This document shows, piece after piece, positions 27,336-38,125 of a stretch of DNA of 64,000 bases (its first letter is position 1; each line of letters begins with the position of its first letter). The DNA comes from JASLDZ01 sp964242625 (GTDB lineage Bacteria > Pseudomonadota > Alphaproteobacteria > Caulobacterales > Caulobacteraceae). The position numbers were made by a program, and so were the translations under genes. The stretch covers positions 62,001-126,000 of the forward strand of contig CAXTAO010000006.1 of the NCBI GenBank assembly GCA_964242625.1, in the 5' to 3' direction. The notes beneath the pieces are model-generated. The model was not told where the DNA came from. It worked only from the letters and a program-made list of their open reading frames with translations, and ran no database searches.

Positions 27336-29153
27336 TTAATCCGCGTCCATCTTCAGCGCCGCGATGAACGCTTCCTGCGGGATTTCCACCTTGCCGAACT
27401 GGCGCATGCGCTTCTTGCCCTCCTTCTGCTTGTCGAGGAGCTTGCGCTTGCGGCTGGCGTCGCCGCCGTAGCACTTGGCGGTGACGTCCTTGCGGAGCGC
27501 GCGCACGGTCTCGCGGGCGATGATGCGGCCGCCGATGGCGGCCTGCAACGGGATGACGAACATGTGGGGCGGGATCAGCTCCTTCATCTTCTCGACCATT
27601 CCCCGCCCGCGGTTCTCGGCGCGGTCGCGGTGGACCAGCATGGAGAGCGCGTCCACCGGCTCGGCGTTGACCAGGATGTTCATCTTGACGAGGTCGCCCG
27701 CGCGATAGTCCTCGATGGCGTAGTCGAACGAGGCGTAGCCCTTGGAGATCGACTTCAGCCGGTCGTAGAAGTCGAACACCACCTCGTTCAGCGGCAGGTC
27801 GTAGACCACCATGGCGCGGCTGCCGACGTAACTGAGCTCGCGCTGCACGCCCCGCCGGTCTTGGCAGAGCTTGATCACCCCGCCCAGATACTCGTCGGGG
27901 GTAAAGATGGTGGCCTTGATCCAGGGCTCGCGGATCTCCTCGATCGACATGGGATCGGGCATGTCGGCGGGGTTGTGAAGGTCGATCTCCTCGCCGGATC
28001 GCAGGAGGAGCTTGTAGACCACGCTGGGGGCGGTGGCGATCAGGTCGAGGTCGAACTCGCGGCTGAGGCGCTCCTGAATGATCTCCAGGTGCAGGAGGCC
28101 CAGGAATCCGCAGCGGAAGCCGAAGCCCAGCGCGGCGGAGGTCTCCATCTCCCAGGTGAAGCTCGCGTCGTTCAGGCGAAGTCTTCCCACCGCCGCGCGC
28201 AGGTCTTCGAACTGGGCGGCGTCGGTCGGGAAGAGGCCGCAGAACACCACGGGCTGCACCTCCTTGAAGCCGGTGAGCGCCTTGGCGGTGGGGCGCCGCT
28301 CGTCGGTCAGCGTGTCGCCCACCGCGGCGTCGGCCACCTCCTTGATGGCGGCGGTGATGAAGCCGATCTCGCCGGGGCCGAGGCCGTCGACGTCGGTGGC
28401 CTTGGGGCGGAACACGCCGACCTTCTCGACGCGGTGGCTGGCGCCGGTGTTCATCAGCCGCACCTGCTGGCCGGGCTTCAGCTCGCCGTCGAACACGCGC
28501 ACCAGGACGACCACGCCCAGGTAGGCGTCGTACCAGGCGTCGACGAGGAGCGCCTTGAGGGGGGCGGTGCGGTCGCCCTTGGGGGCGGGCAGGCGGGTGA
28601 CGATCGCCTCCAGCGTTTCGGCGATGCCGAGCCCCGTCTTGGCGCTGGCCAGGACCGCATCGGAGGCGTCGATCCCGATCACCTCCTCGATCTGGGCGCG
28701 CACCCGCTCGACGTCGGCGGCGGGAAGGTCGACCTTGTTCAGCACCGGCACGATCTCGTGATTGACCTCGATCGCCTGGTAGACGTTCGCCAAGGTCTGG
28801 GCCTCCACCCCCTGACTGGCGTCGACCACGAGGAGCGAGCCCTCGCAGGCGGCGAGACTGCGGCTCACCTCGTAGGCGAAATCGACGTGGCCGGGGGTGT
28901 CGATCAGGTTCAGCACATAGTCGAGCCCGTCGGCCGCGCGATAGTTTAGCCTGACGGTCTGCGCCTTGATGGTGATGCCGCGCTCGCGCTCGATCGGCAT
29001 CGAGTCCAGGACCTGGGCGGTCATCTCGCGCGCCGACAACCCGCCCGTCTGCTGGATCAGCCGGTCGGAGAGCGTCGACTTGCCGTGGTCGATGTGCGCC
29101 ACGATGGAGAAGTTGCGGATGCGGGAAGGATCGGTCGCCATGCTGCGGCGCAT
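27336..29153 (-). CDS. lepA: Elongation factor 4 (LepA)
   Basis: A 605-aa translational GTPase that back-translocates or remodels stalled ribosomes. G1 is in AHIDHGKSTLSD, G3 in DTPGHVDFAYEV, G4 in NKVDLP; domain V ends with the LepA-specific GDASRKRKLLDKQKEGKKRM. The ATG at 29153 gives two extra Arg codons; an ATG at 29141 would give 601 aa and the MATDPSRIRNFSIVAH start. The upstream neighbour popZ is divergent. The downstream low-GC module starts 59 bases after the stop. Confidence 0.97.
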   Translation of the reverse strand: MRRSMATDPSRIRNFSIVAHIDHGKSTLSDRLIQQTGGLSAREMTAQVLDSMPIERERGITIKAQTVRLNYRAADGLDYVLNLIDTPGHVDFAYEVSRSLAACEGSLLVVDASQGVEAQTLANVYQAIEVNHEIVPVLNKVDLPAADVERVRAQIEEVIGIDASDAVLASAKTGLGIAETLEAIVTRLPAPKGDRTAPLKALLVDAWYDAYLGVVVLVRVFDGELKPGQQVRLMNTGASHRVEKVGVFRPKATDVDGLGPGEIGFITAAIKEVADAAVGDTLTDERRPTAKALTGFKEVQPVVFCGLFPTDAAQFEDLRAAVGRLRLNDASFTWEMETSAALGFGFRCGFLGLLHLEIIQERLSREFDLDLIATAPSVVYKLLLRSGEEIDLHNPADMPDPMSIEEIREPWIKATIFTPDEYLGGVIKLCQDRRGVQRELSYVGSRAMVVYDLPLNEVVFDFYDRLKSISKGYASFDYAIEDYRAGDLVKMNILVNAEPVDALSMLVHRDRAENRGRGMVEKMKELIPPHMFVIPLQAAIGGRIIARETVRALRKDVTAKCYGGDASRKRKLLDKQKEGKKRMRQFGKVEIPQEAFIAALKMDAD

Positions 29154-29321
29154 CTAGCACCCGCAGGAGGCCATGCTAAGCGCGCCGGCGGCGGGCGGGG
29201 ACAGAGATGCCGCGCCCGCTCGCGCCTCGGGCGAATTGCGGCGCGCCGCGACGCGGCCTAGGCTCCCGCCGCGAGTTCACGATACCGCCTCCCCGCCCCT
29301 CCAGCCGACGGCTTCGCGCGC

Positions 29322-29879
29322 ATGTCAGACACACAAGCCCAGGAACCCACCATGGAGGAGATCCTGGCCTCCATTCGTCGAATCATCTCGGAGGACGACG
29401 CCCCCGCGGCGACGGAGGATCATGCGGCCGCCGCGCCGGACGGGCATAACGCGGGTGACGACGTGCTGGAGCTGACGCAGCCGGTGCACGAGGCGCCCGA
29501 GCCGCCGCGAGCCGCCCCGCCCGCGCCGGAGCCCGCGCCTTCGATCCCCAGCCTGCAGCAGCTGGGCGACCTCGACGTCAGCGAGCGCGCGCCCGCGCCC
29601 AGGCCCGCCGCCGCTGCGCCTCCGCCGGCCGCCCCTCCCTCACCGGCCCCCGCGCACGAGCCGCTCGTGTCTTCGCAGGCGGCGGACGCGGCGGCCGCGC
29701 ACTTCGGCCAGCTCGCTCAGTCGATCGCCATGCCCGCCGCCGGACGCACGTTGGAGGACTTGGTGCGCGAGATGCTGCGCCCGCTCCTCAAGGAGTGGCT
29801 GGACCAGCACCTGCCGGAGATCGTGCAGGCGCGCGTGCAGGCCGAGGTCGAGCGGGTGAGCCGCGGGCGGGGCTACTAA
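29322..29879 (+). CDS. popZ: Polar organizing protein PopZ
   Basis: A 185-aa protein of the DUF2497/PopZ family, which assembles into a polar microdomain and anchors ParB-parS and signalling proteins in alphaproteobacteria. The N-terminal helix EEILASIRRIISEDD (with the invariant recruiting segment) is near residues 12-26, then a Pro/Ala/acid-rich disordered spacer of about 90 residues, and the C-terminal helices GRTLEDLVREMLRPLLKEWL and VQAEVERVSRGRG for oligomerisation. Caulobacter PopZ is 177 aa and sits next to valS, as here. Confidence 0.94.
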   Translation: MSDTQAQEPTMEEILASIRRIISEDDAPAATEDHAAAAPDGHNAGDDVLELTQPVHEAPEPPRAAPPAPEPAPSIPSLQQLGDLDVSERAPAPRPAAAAPPPAAPPSPAPAHEPLVSSQAADAAAAHFGQLAQSIAMPAAGRTLEDLVREMLRPLLKEWLDQHLPEIVQARVQAEVERVSRGRGY

Positions 29880-29893
29880 GAGCTGAGGGCGCC

Positions 29894-29915
29894 GCGGCCG
29901 CAAACTCGCGGCCGC
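29894..29915 (+). terminator. Possible popZ terminator
   Basis: The self-complementary block GCGGCCGC occurs twice, at 29894-29901 and 29908-29915, with a six-base loop between, just after the popZ stop. The stem of 8 G/C pairs is stable, but no U-run follows. Confidence 0.35.
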
Positions 29916-29992
29916 CGGGAGCTTGAGAGCGAAGGCTCGGTCGCGCCCCGGGGCTTGGCCGCCGGCGCCATTTGGCGTTGAAGACGCGCGAC

Positions 29993-32716
29993 ATGACCCT
30001 GCCCAAGACCTTCGATCCGGCCGCGGCCGAGGCGCGCCTCTACGACGCCTGGGAACGCGCGGGCGCCTTCCGCCCGGAAGCCGCGCCGGCGGACGCCCAG
30101 CCGTTCTGCATGGTGATCCCGCCGCCCAACGTCACGGGCTCCCTGCACATCGGCCACGCGCTCGACGCCACCATGCAGGACGTGCTCGCGCGCTATCACC
30201 GCATGCGCGGCGAGGCGGTGCTGTGGCTGCCGGGGACAGACCACGCGGGCATCGCCACCCAGATGGTGGTCGAGCGCCAGCTCGCCGCCGCGGGCGAGCC
30301 CTCACGCCGCGAGATGGGCCGCGAAGCCTTCGTCGCGCGCGTCTGGGACTGGAAAGCGCAGAGCGGCGGGACCATCACGCGCCAGCTGCGCCGGCTCGGC
30401 GCCAGCTGCGACTGGTCGCGCGAGCGCTTCACCCTGGACGAGGGGCTCTCGGCGGCGGTGCGCCGCGTCTTCGTCCAGCTGCACCGCGAGGGCCTGATCT
30501 ACCGCGACAAGCGGCTGGTGAACTGGGACCCCGCCCTGCAGACCGCGATCTCCGACCTCGAGGTCGAGCCGCGCGAGGTGGACGGCTTCTACTGGCGGCT
30601 CGCCTACCCGCTGGAGGGCGGCGCGACCTACGAGCACCCGACCGCGCACGACGACGAGGGCCGGCCGACGGCGTGGGAGACGCGCGACTTCATCGAGGTC
30701 GCCACCACCCGGCCCGAGACCCTGCTCGGCGACACGGCGGTGGCGGTGCACCCCGACGATCCGCGCTACGCCGCGCTCGTGGCCGCGGGCGCGCGCGTGC
30801 GCCTGCCGATCGTGGGGCGCTCGATCCCGCTCGTGGCCGACGCTTACGCCGACCCGGCCAAGGGCACGGGCGCGGTCAAGATCACCCCGGCGCACGACTT
30901 CAACGACTTCGGGGTCGGCAAGCGGCACGGGCTGGAGCTGATCAACATCCTCGACCCGCAGGGCAAGCTGAATGCCTCGGTCCCGCCCGAGTACGTCGGC
31001 GTGGACCGCTTCGCGGCGCGCAAGGCCATCGTGGAACGCGCGGAGGCGGAAGGCTGGCTGCGCGGCGTCGACCCCACGCGCCACGCCGTGCCCTACGGCG
31101 ACCGCTCGGGCGTGGTGATCGAGCCCTACCTCACCGACCAGTGGTACGTGGACGCCGCCAAGCTGGCCGTCCCCGCCATCGCCGCGGTGGAGGACGGGCG
31201 CACGGCGTTCGAGCCGGCGAACTGGTCGAAGACCTACTTCGAATGGATGCGCAACATCGAGCCCTGGTGCATCTCGCGCCAGCTCTGGTGGGGGCATCGC
31301 ATCCCGGCGTGGTACGGGCCGGACGGCTCGATCTTCGTCGAGGAGAGCCGGGAGGACGCCGAGGCGGTGGCGCGCGAGCGCTTCGGGTCCGCGGTCGAGC
31401 TCCGCCAAGACGATGATGTGCTCGACACCTGGTTCTCGTCCGCCCTGTGGCCGTTCTCGACGCTCGGCTGGCCGGACGAGACCGCCGATCTCCAGCGCTT
31501 CTACCCGACGAACACCCTCGTCACCGGGTTCGACATCATCTTCTTCTGGGTCGCCCGCATGATGATGATGGGGCTGCATGTTCAGGGCGAGGTGCCGTTC
31601 CGCCGCGTGGTCATGCACGGCCTCGTGCGCGACGAGCGCGGGCAGAAGATGTCGAAGTCCAAGGGCAACGTCATCGACCCGCTCGACATCGTCGACGACC
31701 TCGGCGCCGACGCCCTGCGATTCAGCTTGGCGATCCTCTCGGGCACGCGCGACATCAAGCTGTCGCGCCAGCGGATCGAGGGCTACCGCAACTTCGGCAC
31801 CAAGCTGTGGAACGCGGCGCGGTTCTGCCAGATGAACGGCTGCGCGCGGGTGGAGGGGTTCGACCCCGGCGCCGTCGTGCAGCCGCTCAACCGCTGGCTC
31901 CGGGGCGAGGTGGTGCGGTGCGCCGCCGAGGTCACGGCAGCGCTCGACGCGGCGCGCTTCGACGAGGCGGCCCAGGCGCTCTACCGCTTTATCTGGAACA
32001 CCTTCTGCGACTGGCACCTCGAGTTCGCCAAGCCGCTGCTCAACGGCGAGGACGCGGCCGCCCGCGACGAGACTCGCGCGACCACCGCCTGGGCGCTCGA
32101 CCAGGCGCTGAAGCTCCTGCACCCCGTGTCGCCCTTCCTGACCGAAGAGTTGTGGGCCGAGACCGCGGGCCCGACGCCGCGCGAGACGCTCCTGATCCTC
32201 GCGCCCTGGCCCGACCTTCCCGCCGGGTGGATCGACGCGGAGGCGGACGCCGCGCTCAACCTCCTGGTGCGCGTGGTGACCGAGGGCCGCTCGTTGCGCT
32301 CCGAGCTGCGCGTGCCGCCCGGCGCGCGGCCGCCGCTGGTGGTCGTCGACGCGGAACCTGCCGCGCGAGCGGCGCTGGAAGGCAGCGCCGCCCTGATCGC
32401 CTCCACCCTGCGAGTGTCGGAGGTGCGCTTCGGCGCGGCGCCCGCAGGCGCCGTGCCGTTCGTGGTCGAGGGGGCCGCCCTGGCCCTGCCCGTGGCCGAG
32501 GTGATCGACGTCGCCGCCGAGCGCGCGCGGCTTGCCAAGGAGGTGGCGGCCCAGGGCGACGAGGCCCAGCGCCACGCCAAAAAGCTCGGCAACGCCGACT
32601 TCATCGCCCGCGCCAAGCCGGAGGTCGTGGCGGAGACGCGTGGCAAGCTCGCCGAAGCCGAGGCCGCGCGTGCGCGGCTCGAGGCGGCGCTGCAGCGGCT
32701 GGCGGCGGTCGGCTGA
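29993..32716 (+). CDS. valS: Valyl-tRNA synthetase
   Basis: A 907-aa class Ia synthetase charging tRNA(Val). HIGH is at 52-55 in GSLHIGHALD, KMSKS at 552-556 in QKMSKSKGNV, the CP1 editing domain contains ATTRPETLLGDTAVAVHP, and the C-terminal coiled-coil arm starts ERARLAKEVAAQ. ATG 29993 gives the expected start; the upstream popZ gene ends 113 bases before it. The popZ-valS order is that of Caulobacter. Confidence 0.97.
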   Translation: MTLPKTFDPAAAEARLYDAWERAGAFRPEAAPADAQPFCMVIPPPNVTGSLHIGHALDATMQDVLARYHRMRGEAVLWLPGTDHAGIATQMVVERQLAAAGEPSRREMGREAFVARVWDWKAQSGGTITRQLRRLGASCDWSRERFTLDEGLSAAVRRVFVQLHREGLIYRDKRLVNWDPALQTAISDLEVEPREVDGFYWRLAYPLEGGATYEHPTAHDDEGRPTAWETRDFIEVATTRPETLLGDTAVAVHPDDPRYAALVAAGARVRLPIVGRSIPLVADAYADPAKGTGAVKITPAHDFNDFGVGKRHGLELINILDPQGKLNASVPPEYVGVDRFAARKAIVERAEAEGWLRGVDPTRHAVPYGDRSGVVIEPYLTDQWYVDAAKLAVPAIAAVEDGRTAFEPANWSKTYFEWMRNIEPWCISRQLWWGHRIPAWYGPDGSIFVEESREDAEAVARERFGSAVELRQDDDVLDTWFSSALWPFSTLGWPDETADLQRFYPTNTLVTGFDIIFFWVARMMMMGLHVQGEVPFRRVVMHGLVRDERGQKMSKSKGNVIDPLDIVDDLGADALRFSLAILSGTRDIKLSRQRIEGYRNFGTKLWNAARFCQMNGCARVEGFDPGAVVQPLNRWLRGEVVRCAAEVTAALDAARFDEAAQALYRFIWNTFCDWHLEFAKPLLNGEDAAARDETRATTAWALDQALKLLHPVSPFLTEELWAETAGPTPRETLLILAPWPDLPAGWIDAEADAALNLLVRVVTEGRSLRSELRVPPGARPPLVVVDAEPAARAALEGSAALIASTLRVSEVRFGAAPAGAVPFVVEGAALALPVAEVIDVAAERARLAKEVAAQGDEAQRHAKKLGNADFIARAKPEVVAETRGKLAEAEAARARLEAALQRLAAVG

Positions 32717-32764
32717 GGCGCCTCGCCGCGCGCCGGATGTGGGGCGCTCGCGTTTCATGAACGG

Positions 32765-32776
32765 CGTTTACAAACG
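32765..32776. promoter_or_regulatory. Inverted repeat upstream of the acyl-CoA synthetase gene
   Basis: CGTTT-AC-AAACG is a 5+5 inverted repeat with a 2-base spacer, 68 bases before the acyl-CoA synthetase ATG in a locally AT-richer stretch. The size and location fit an operator for a dimeric regulator of a fatty-acid gene, but no regulator gene is adjacent. Confidence 0.3.
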
Positions 32777-32843
32777 GACCGGCGGGATGCTTCCCTAGAG
32801 GCAACGGGCGCGCGACGACGCCCGGTCCACCCGGGAGCACGCC

Positions 32844-34613
<1,770 letters not shown>

Positions 34614-34630
34614 CCGCTACGGGCGAAAAA

Positions 34631-34648
34631 CACTGTTGGGCAACAGTG
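34631..34648 (+). terminator. Hairpin after the acyl-CoA synthetase gene
   Basis: CACTGTTG pairs with CAACAGTG around a two-base loop (or seven pairs with a four-base loop), 18 bases after the stop codon and preceded by GAAAAA. Reasonable as a terminator on this strand. Confidence 0.5.
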
Positions 34649-34741
34649 GCTCACCGATCTGGTCCACAAGCTATGCAGCGGTTGTGGACGGGACGCGCGT
34701 GTCGCAGGGCAGCGGCGCAAATCGCGGCATAATGCGCGCGC

Positions 34742-35023
34742 ATGAAGCCGCTGCTCTTCACGTTCCACGCGCCGCTCAGGGCCACCCAGCGTTCGATCGC
34801 ATCTGAGTGGGTCGAGCGCACGGTGCGCGAGCCCGCGTGGACGGAACCCGATCCGAATGACGTCGAGGTGGAGCGTCGCTTCCGGCGCATCCCCGAGTTC
34901 GGTGACCGCGTGCTGCGGGTGGTGGTCGCTGAGACGCCGACGGCCGTGCGGGTTATAAGCGTGCACTTCGACCGCCGAGCCGCCCGCCGCCATGCCCGAC
35001 ACAACGCACGATCCGGAAGCTGA
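34742..35023 (+). CDS. DUF4258 protein, possible toxin of a toxin-antitoxin-like pair
   Basis: A 93-aa protein with the DUF4258 layout: an N-terminal RxTxRS helix (APLRATQRSIASEWVERTV), a DVEVERRFRRIPEFGDRVLRV centre and the strand TAVRVISVHFDRRA, close to the fold of small mRNA-interferase-like toxins. It overlaps the next gene by 32 bases. DUF4258 is often paired with a DUF2283 gene, and the pair is predicted, not proven, to be a toxin-antitoxin module. No activity can be claimed. Confidence 0.7.
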   Translation: MKPLLFTFHAPLRATQRSIASEWVERTVREPAWTEPDPNDVEVERRFRRIPEFGDRVLRVVVAETPTAVRVISVHFDRRAARRHARHNARSGS

Positions 35024-35216
35024 CGCCGTCTACATTCAGCTGAGCGACGCCAAGCCGGTCGAGACGGAAGAGGTCGCTCCCAACGTCATGCTCGACTTCG
35101 ACGCAGAGGGTCGGGTGACCGGCATCGAAGTGCTCACCGCCTCCAAGGTGCTCGCGCCCGGCGACTGGAGCCGCGCGCGGCTGCCCGGCCCGCTGCCCTT
35201 GGTCGCGGCGGAGTAG
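34992..35216 (+). CDS. DUF2283 protein, partner of the DUF4258 gene
   Basis: A 74-aa protein with the DUF2283 core: DPEADAVYIQLSDAKPVETEE, then VMLDFDAEGRVTGIEVLTASKVL. Its ATG lies 32 bases inside the DUF4258 gene, so translation is coupled. DUF2283 proteins are frequently encoded just after DUF4258 and act as the presumptive antitoxin half. It ends 7 bases before the converging HPr gene. Confidence 0.8.
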   Translation: MPDTTHDPEADAVYIQLSDAKPVETEEVAPNVMLDFDAEGRVTGIEVLTASKVLAPGDWSRARLPGPLPLVAAE

Positions 35217-35222
35217 CGGGGC

Positions 35223-35528
35223 TCAGCGCTCCTCTTCGAAACGCCCCTCCACCAGCCGGCAGAGCCCTTCCAGCGCCTCGGCCGCCTGCGGGCCGCGCGC
35301 GGCGATCTCGACGGTCGAGCCGGGGCCCGCGGCCAGCATCATCAGGCCCATGATCGACTGTGCGTCGACGGTGTGGCCGTCGCGGCTGACGGTGATCTCC
35401 GCGTCGTAGCGCGCGGCCTCCTTGACGAACTTGGCCGAGGCGCGGGCGTGCAGGCCGCGCTCGTTGGTGATGGCGACGGTGCGGCGCGCCTCGTCACCCG
35501 TCTCAGGCCAGGCGGCGCTGGAGCTCAC
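35223..35528 (-). CDS. ptsH: HPr phosphocarrier protein
   Basis: A 101-aa HPr. The phosphoacceptor is H27 in RGLHARASAKFV; the regulatory serine S58 is in QSIMGLMMLAA. It lies at the end of the chvI-chvG-hprK-EIIA operon; the start ATG overlaps the EIIA stop by four bases. In alphaproteobacteria this HPr works with EIIA(Man) and HprK as a signalling phosphotransfer chain rather than for sugar uptake. The N-terminal extension of about 12 residues is longer than usual. Confidence 0.93.
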   Translation of the reverse strand: MSSSAAWPETGDEARRTVAITNERGLHARASAKFVKEAARYDAEITVSRDGHTVDAQSIMGLMMLAAGPGSTVEIAARGPQAAEALEGLCRLVEGRFEEER

Positions 35529-35929
35529 TTCTCGCCCGCCAGTACGTAGGAGGCGACGGAGATGTACTTGCGCCCGGCGTCCTGGGCGGCGGCCACGCAG
35601 ACGGTGAGCGGCTCGCGCGCGCGCAAGGAGGCGAGCTTGATCAGCATCGGCAGGTTCAACCCGGCGATCACCTCCGCCCGCGTCTCGTCCATGACGGAGA
35701 TGGCGAGGTTGGAGGGCGTGCCGCCGAACATGTCGGTCAGGAGGATCACGCCGCGACCCGTATCGACCTCGCGCGCCGCGCGCACGATGTCGGCGCGGCG
35801 GCGCTCCATGTCGTCGTCGGGGCCGATGGCCACCGCGCGCACGCCGGTCTGCGGCCCCACCACGTGCTCCATGGCGGCGACGAACTCGTTCGCGAGCCGC
35901 CCATGGGTGACGATCACCAGCCCGATCAT
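35525..35929 (-). CDS. PTS EIIA-Man-type phosphocarrier
   Basis: A 134-aa EIIA(Man)-type domain standing alone. The phosphoacceptor is H9 in IVTHGRLANEF, followed by ILLTDMFGGTPSNLAISVM, the family signature, and the closing segment VCVAAAQDAGRKYISVA. From ATG 35929; it overlaps ptsH by four bases. It accepts phosphate from HPr; no EIIB or EIIC membrane component is nearby, so it acts as a regulator in the HPr/HprK module. Confidence 0.93.
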   Translation of the reverse strand: MIGLVIVTHGRLANEFVAAMEHVVGPQTGVRAVAIGPDDDMERRRADIVRAAREVDTGRGVILLTDMFGGTPSNLAISVMDETRAEVIAGLNLPMLIKLASLRAREPLTVCVAAAQDAGRKYISVASYVLAGEK

Positions 35930-36029
35930 GCGGCTCCCTCGCCCGGCCGGGAGGGCGGGGCTGTCGCCGGACGGGGGAACCGGTCCCCGTCCGCGGCGGG
36001 GGCCGGTGATACGCCTGCCCGCGGGGCGG

Positions 36030-36476
36030 TCAAATGCGCACGTTCGCCGCATGTGCGGCGCTCGCCTCCAGCGCGAACGCAACGCGCGCCACGGCCGAGG
36101 CGTCGGTGGCGCGCAGGCTGATCGCCGCCACGCGCACGCCCGCGATCTCCACGCTCGCCGCGTCGGGCAGGCGTTCCGGATCGCCGGAGGGAGGCGCGAG
36201 GTCGACCACGAGCGCCAGGGGCGCCAGCGCGAGCGGCGGCACTCGCCAGATCGCCTGCCCACGCGCCTCGCACAGCCCCGCAAGCGGCTCGGGCGCGCGA
36301 CCGAAGGCGCGACCGCCGGAGCGCCACACCAGGGCGCGATCGTCGGCCACCAGACGGAAGCCGGCCGCGAGCGCGCGCAGGGCGAGGTCGCTCTTACCCG
36401 CGCCGGACGGGCCCCGGATCAGGACGCCGCGCCACCCCGCCGGTCCGCGCCGCGCGACGATCCCCGCGTGGAGCAC
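36030..36476 (-). CDS. hprK: HPr kinase/phosphorylase, short alphaproteobacterial form
   Basis: A 148-aa protein from GTG 36476, which follows the GAGGA ribosome site by five bases and lies 8 bases after the histidine kinase stop. The P-loop is GPSGAGKSDLAL at about 28-39, followed by RLVADDRALVW and VDLAPP, the HprK C-terminal domain pattern. Alphaproteobacterial HprK lacks the N-terminal domain of the Gram-positive enzyme, as here. It would phosphorylate S58 of the HPr encoded three genes on, linking the PTS to the upstream two-component system. Confidence 0.85.
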   Translation of the reverse strand: MLHAGIVARRGPAGWRGVLIRGPSGAGKSDLALRALAAGFRLVADDRALVWRSGGRAFGRAPEPLAGLCEARGQAIWRVPPLALAPLALVVDLAPPSGDPERLPDAASVEIAGVRVAAISLRATDASAVARVAFALEASAAHAANVRI

Positions 36477-36484
36477 GGGCGTCC

Positions 36485-38125
36485 TCAGCGGGGCGCCTCG
36501 GGCAGGCGCACAGTGAAGCGCGCGCCGGCCACGCCGCCGTCGGGCGCGGGGCGGTTCTCGGCGGTGATCGACCCGCCGTGCGCTTCCACCACCTGCGACG
36601 CGATGGAGAGCCCGAGGCCCGAGTGGCCGCCGAAGGCCGAGCCGCCCGGCGCGCTCCCTTTGGGTCGGTTGGTGTAGAAGCGCTGGAATACGGTCTGGAG
36701 GTTGTCGGGCGGTATGCCCGGGCCGTCGTCGTCCACCCGCACCACGACGGCGACGCCGTCGCCCGTGCGCTCGCGCCCGACCGACACACGCACGGCGCCG
36801 CCTTCCGGGCTGAATGAGCGCGCGTTGTCGACGAGGTTGCGGAACACCTGGCCGATAGGGCCCTCGCGGCCGCTGACGGGATAGCTCCCGCCCGGCTCGG
36901 CCAACTCCAGCCGTACGCGCGCGCCGCCGCGGGCGCCGTCGTAGGTGTCGGCGATATCGGCGAGGAGGCGCCCCATGTCGATCGCGCGCAGGCTCTCGCG
37001 CGAAAGTTCGGCGTCGAGGCGCGAGGAGTTGGCGATGTCGGTGATCAGCCGGTCCAGCCGCTTCACGTCGCCCTTGAGCACGCCCATCAGCCGCTCGCGC
37101 CCGGGGTGGCCCGCTGGCGCCAGCTCCAGCGTCTCCACCGCCGAGCGGATGGACGTGAGCGGGTTCTTGATCTCGTGCGCCACGTCGGCGGCGAAGCGCT
37201 CGATGGCGTCCATGCGCGCGCTCTGGGCGTCGGTCATGCTCTGCAGCGAGCGGGTGAGCTCGCCCACCTCGTCCTCGCGCTCGGCGAGGTCGGGCAGGGA
37301 GATGGCGCGTGCGCGGGAGAGGCGCACGCTGTCGGCCGCGCGCGCCAGCCGCTCGATGGGCGAGGCGACAAGCGTGTAGAGGAGGAGCGACGACGCCATG
37401 GTCGAGGCGATGGCGATCAGGATGAAGGGCAGGAGCGCCAGCCGCTGCGCCCAGACGGTCGCCTCCACGTCGCCCGCCTCCAGCGTCAGCACACCGAGCA
37501 CCTGCTGAACGTGCTGCAGAGGCAGGGAGACGCTGACCACGCGGCCTTTGCCCTCGCTGTCGCGCACCTGGGCGGTGGGCCGGCCGGTGAGCGCGCGGCC
37601 GATCTCTCGACGCTCGGCCAGATGGGCGCGCCAGGCGCGCGCCTCCGCCCGGTGTTCGCGCTGCAGCCCCCACCAGGCGCCCAGGCCGCCGCGGGGCCGC
37701 GCGGGCGGCAGCGGCCGCTGCAGCACGTTGTCGGCGATGACGTCGGTGTCGGCCACGAGCCGCCCCGCGCCGTCGTAGAGCCGCGCGCGCTCCGAACGGG
37801 GAATGTTCAGGAGTTGCAGGATGGTGGACGCGTGCTCCGCGTCGAGCGCGGGCTCCGGCTCGCCCACCGTCGCCGTCTCCACCAAGACGTAGGAGATCAG
37901 CTGCCCCTGCGTCGTGAGACTGTCCAACCGCGCCTGCAGGAGGCCGTGGCGCAGTTCGTTGAGCACGAGCGCGCCCACCACGAGCACGAGAAGCCCCGCG
38001 AGGTTGAGGCCGAGGACCAGCGTTCCGAGCTTGGATCCCGCCAGCCTGCGAGGGGGCGCGGCGGCGGCCCGTGGGCGCGCCTGAGCGTCCGCGTCAGGAC
38101 TCGCGGTAGCGGTAGCCGACGCCAT
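36485..38125 (-). CDS. chvG: Sensor histidine kinase ChvG
   Basis: A 546-aa inner-membrane kinase; the start is set at ATG 38125, overlapping the end of chvI. TM1 is near 33-55 (LGTLVLGLNLAGLLVLVVGAL), a periplasmic domain follows with LNIPRSERARLYDGAGRLVAD, then TM2 near 240-265, a HAMP linker, and the dimerisation/phosphoacceptor helix VAHEIKNPLTSIRSAVETL. The ATPase boxes are RNLVDNARSFSPEG, DDGPGIP and SGLGLSIASQVVEAHGG. The periplasmic domain and the operon partners are those of ChvG/ExoS, which senses acid and envelope stress. Confidence 0.92.
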   Translation of the reverse strand: MASATATASPDADAQARPRAAAAPPRRLAGSKLGTLVLGLNLAGLLVLVVGALVLNELRHGLLQARLDSLTTQGQLISYVLVETATVGEPEPALDAEHASTILQLLNIPRSERARLYDGAGRLVADTDVIADNVLQRPLPPARPRGGLGAWWGLQREHRAEARAWRAHLAERREIGRALTGRPTAQVRDSEGKGRVVSVSLPLQHVQQVLGVLTLEAGDVEATVWAQRLALLPFILIAIASTMASSLLLYTLVASPIERLARAADSVRLSRARAISLPDLAEREDEVGELTRSLQSMTDAQSARMDAIERFAADVAHEIKNPLTSIRSAVETLELAPAGHPGRERLMGVLKGDVKRLDRLITDIANSSRLDAELSRESLRAIDMGRLLADIADTYDGARGGARVRLELAEPGGSYPVSGREGPIGQVFRNLVDNARSFSPEGGAVRVSVGRERTGDGVAVVVRVDDDGPGIPPDNLQTVFQRFYTNRPKGSAPGGSAFGGHSGLGLSIASQVVEAHGGSITAENRPAPDGGVAGARFTVRLPEAPR

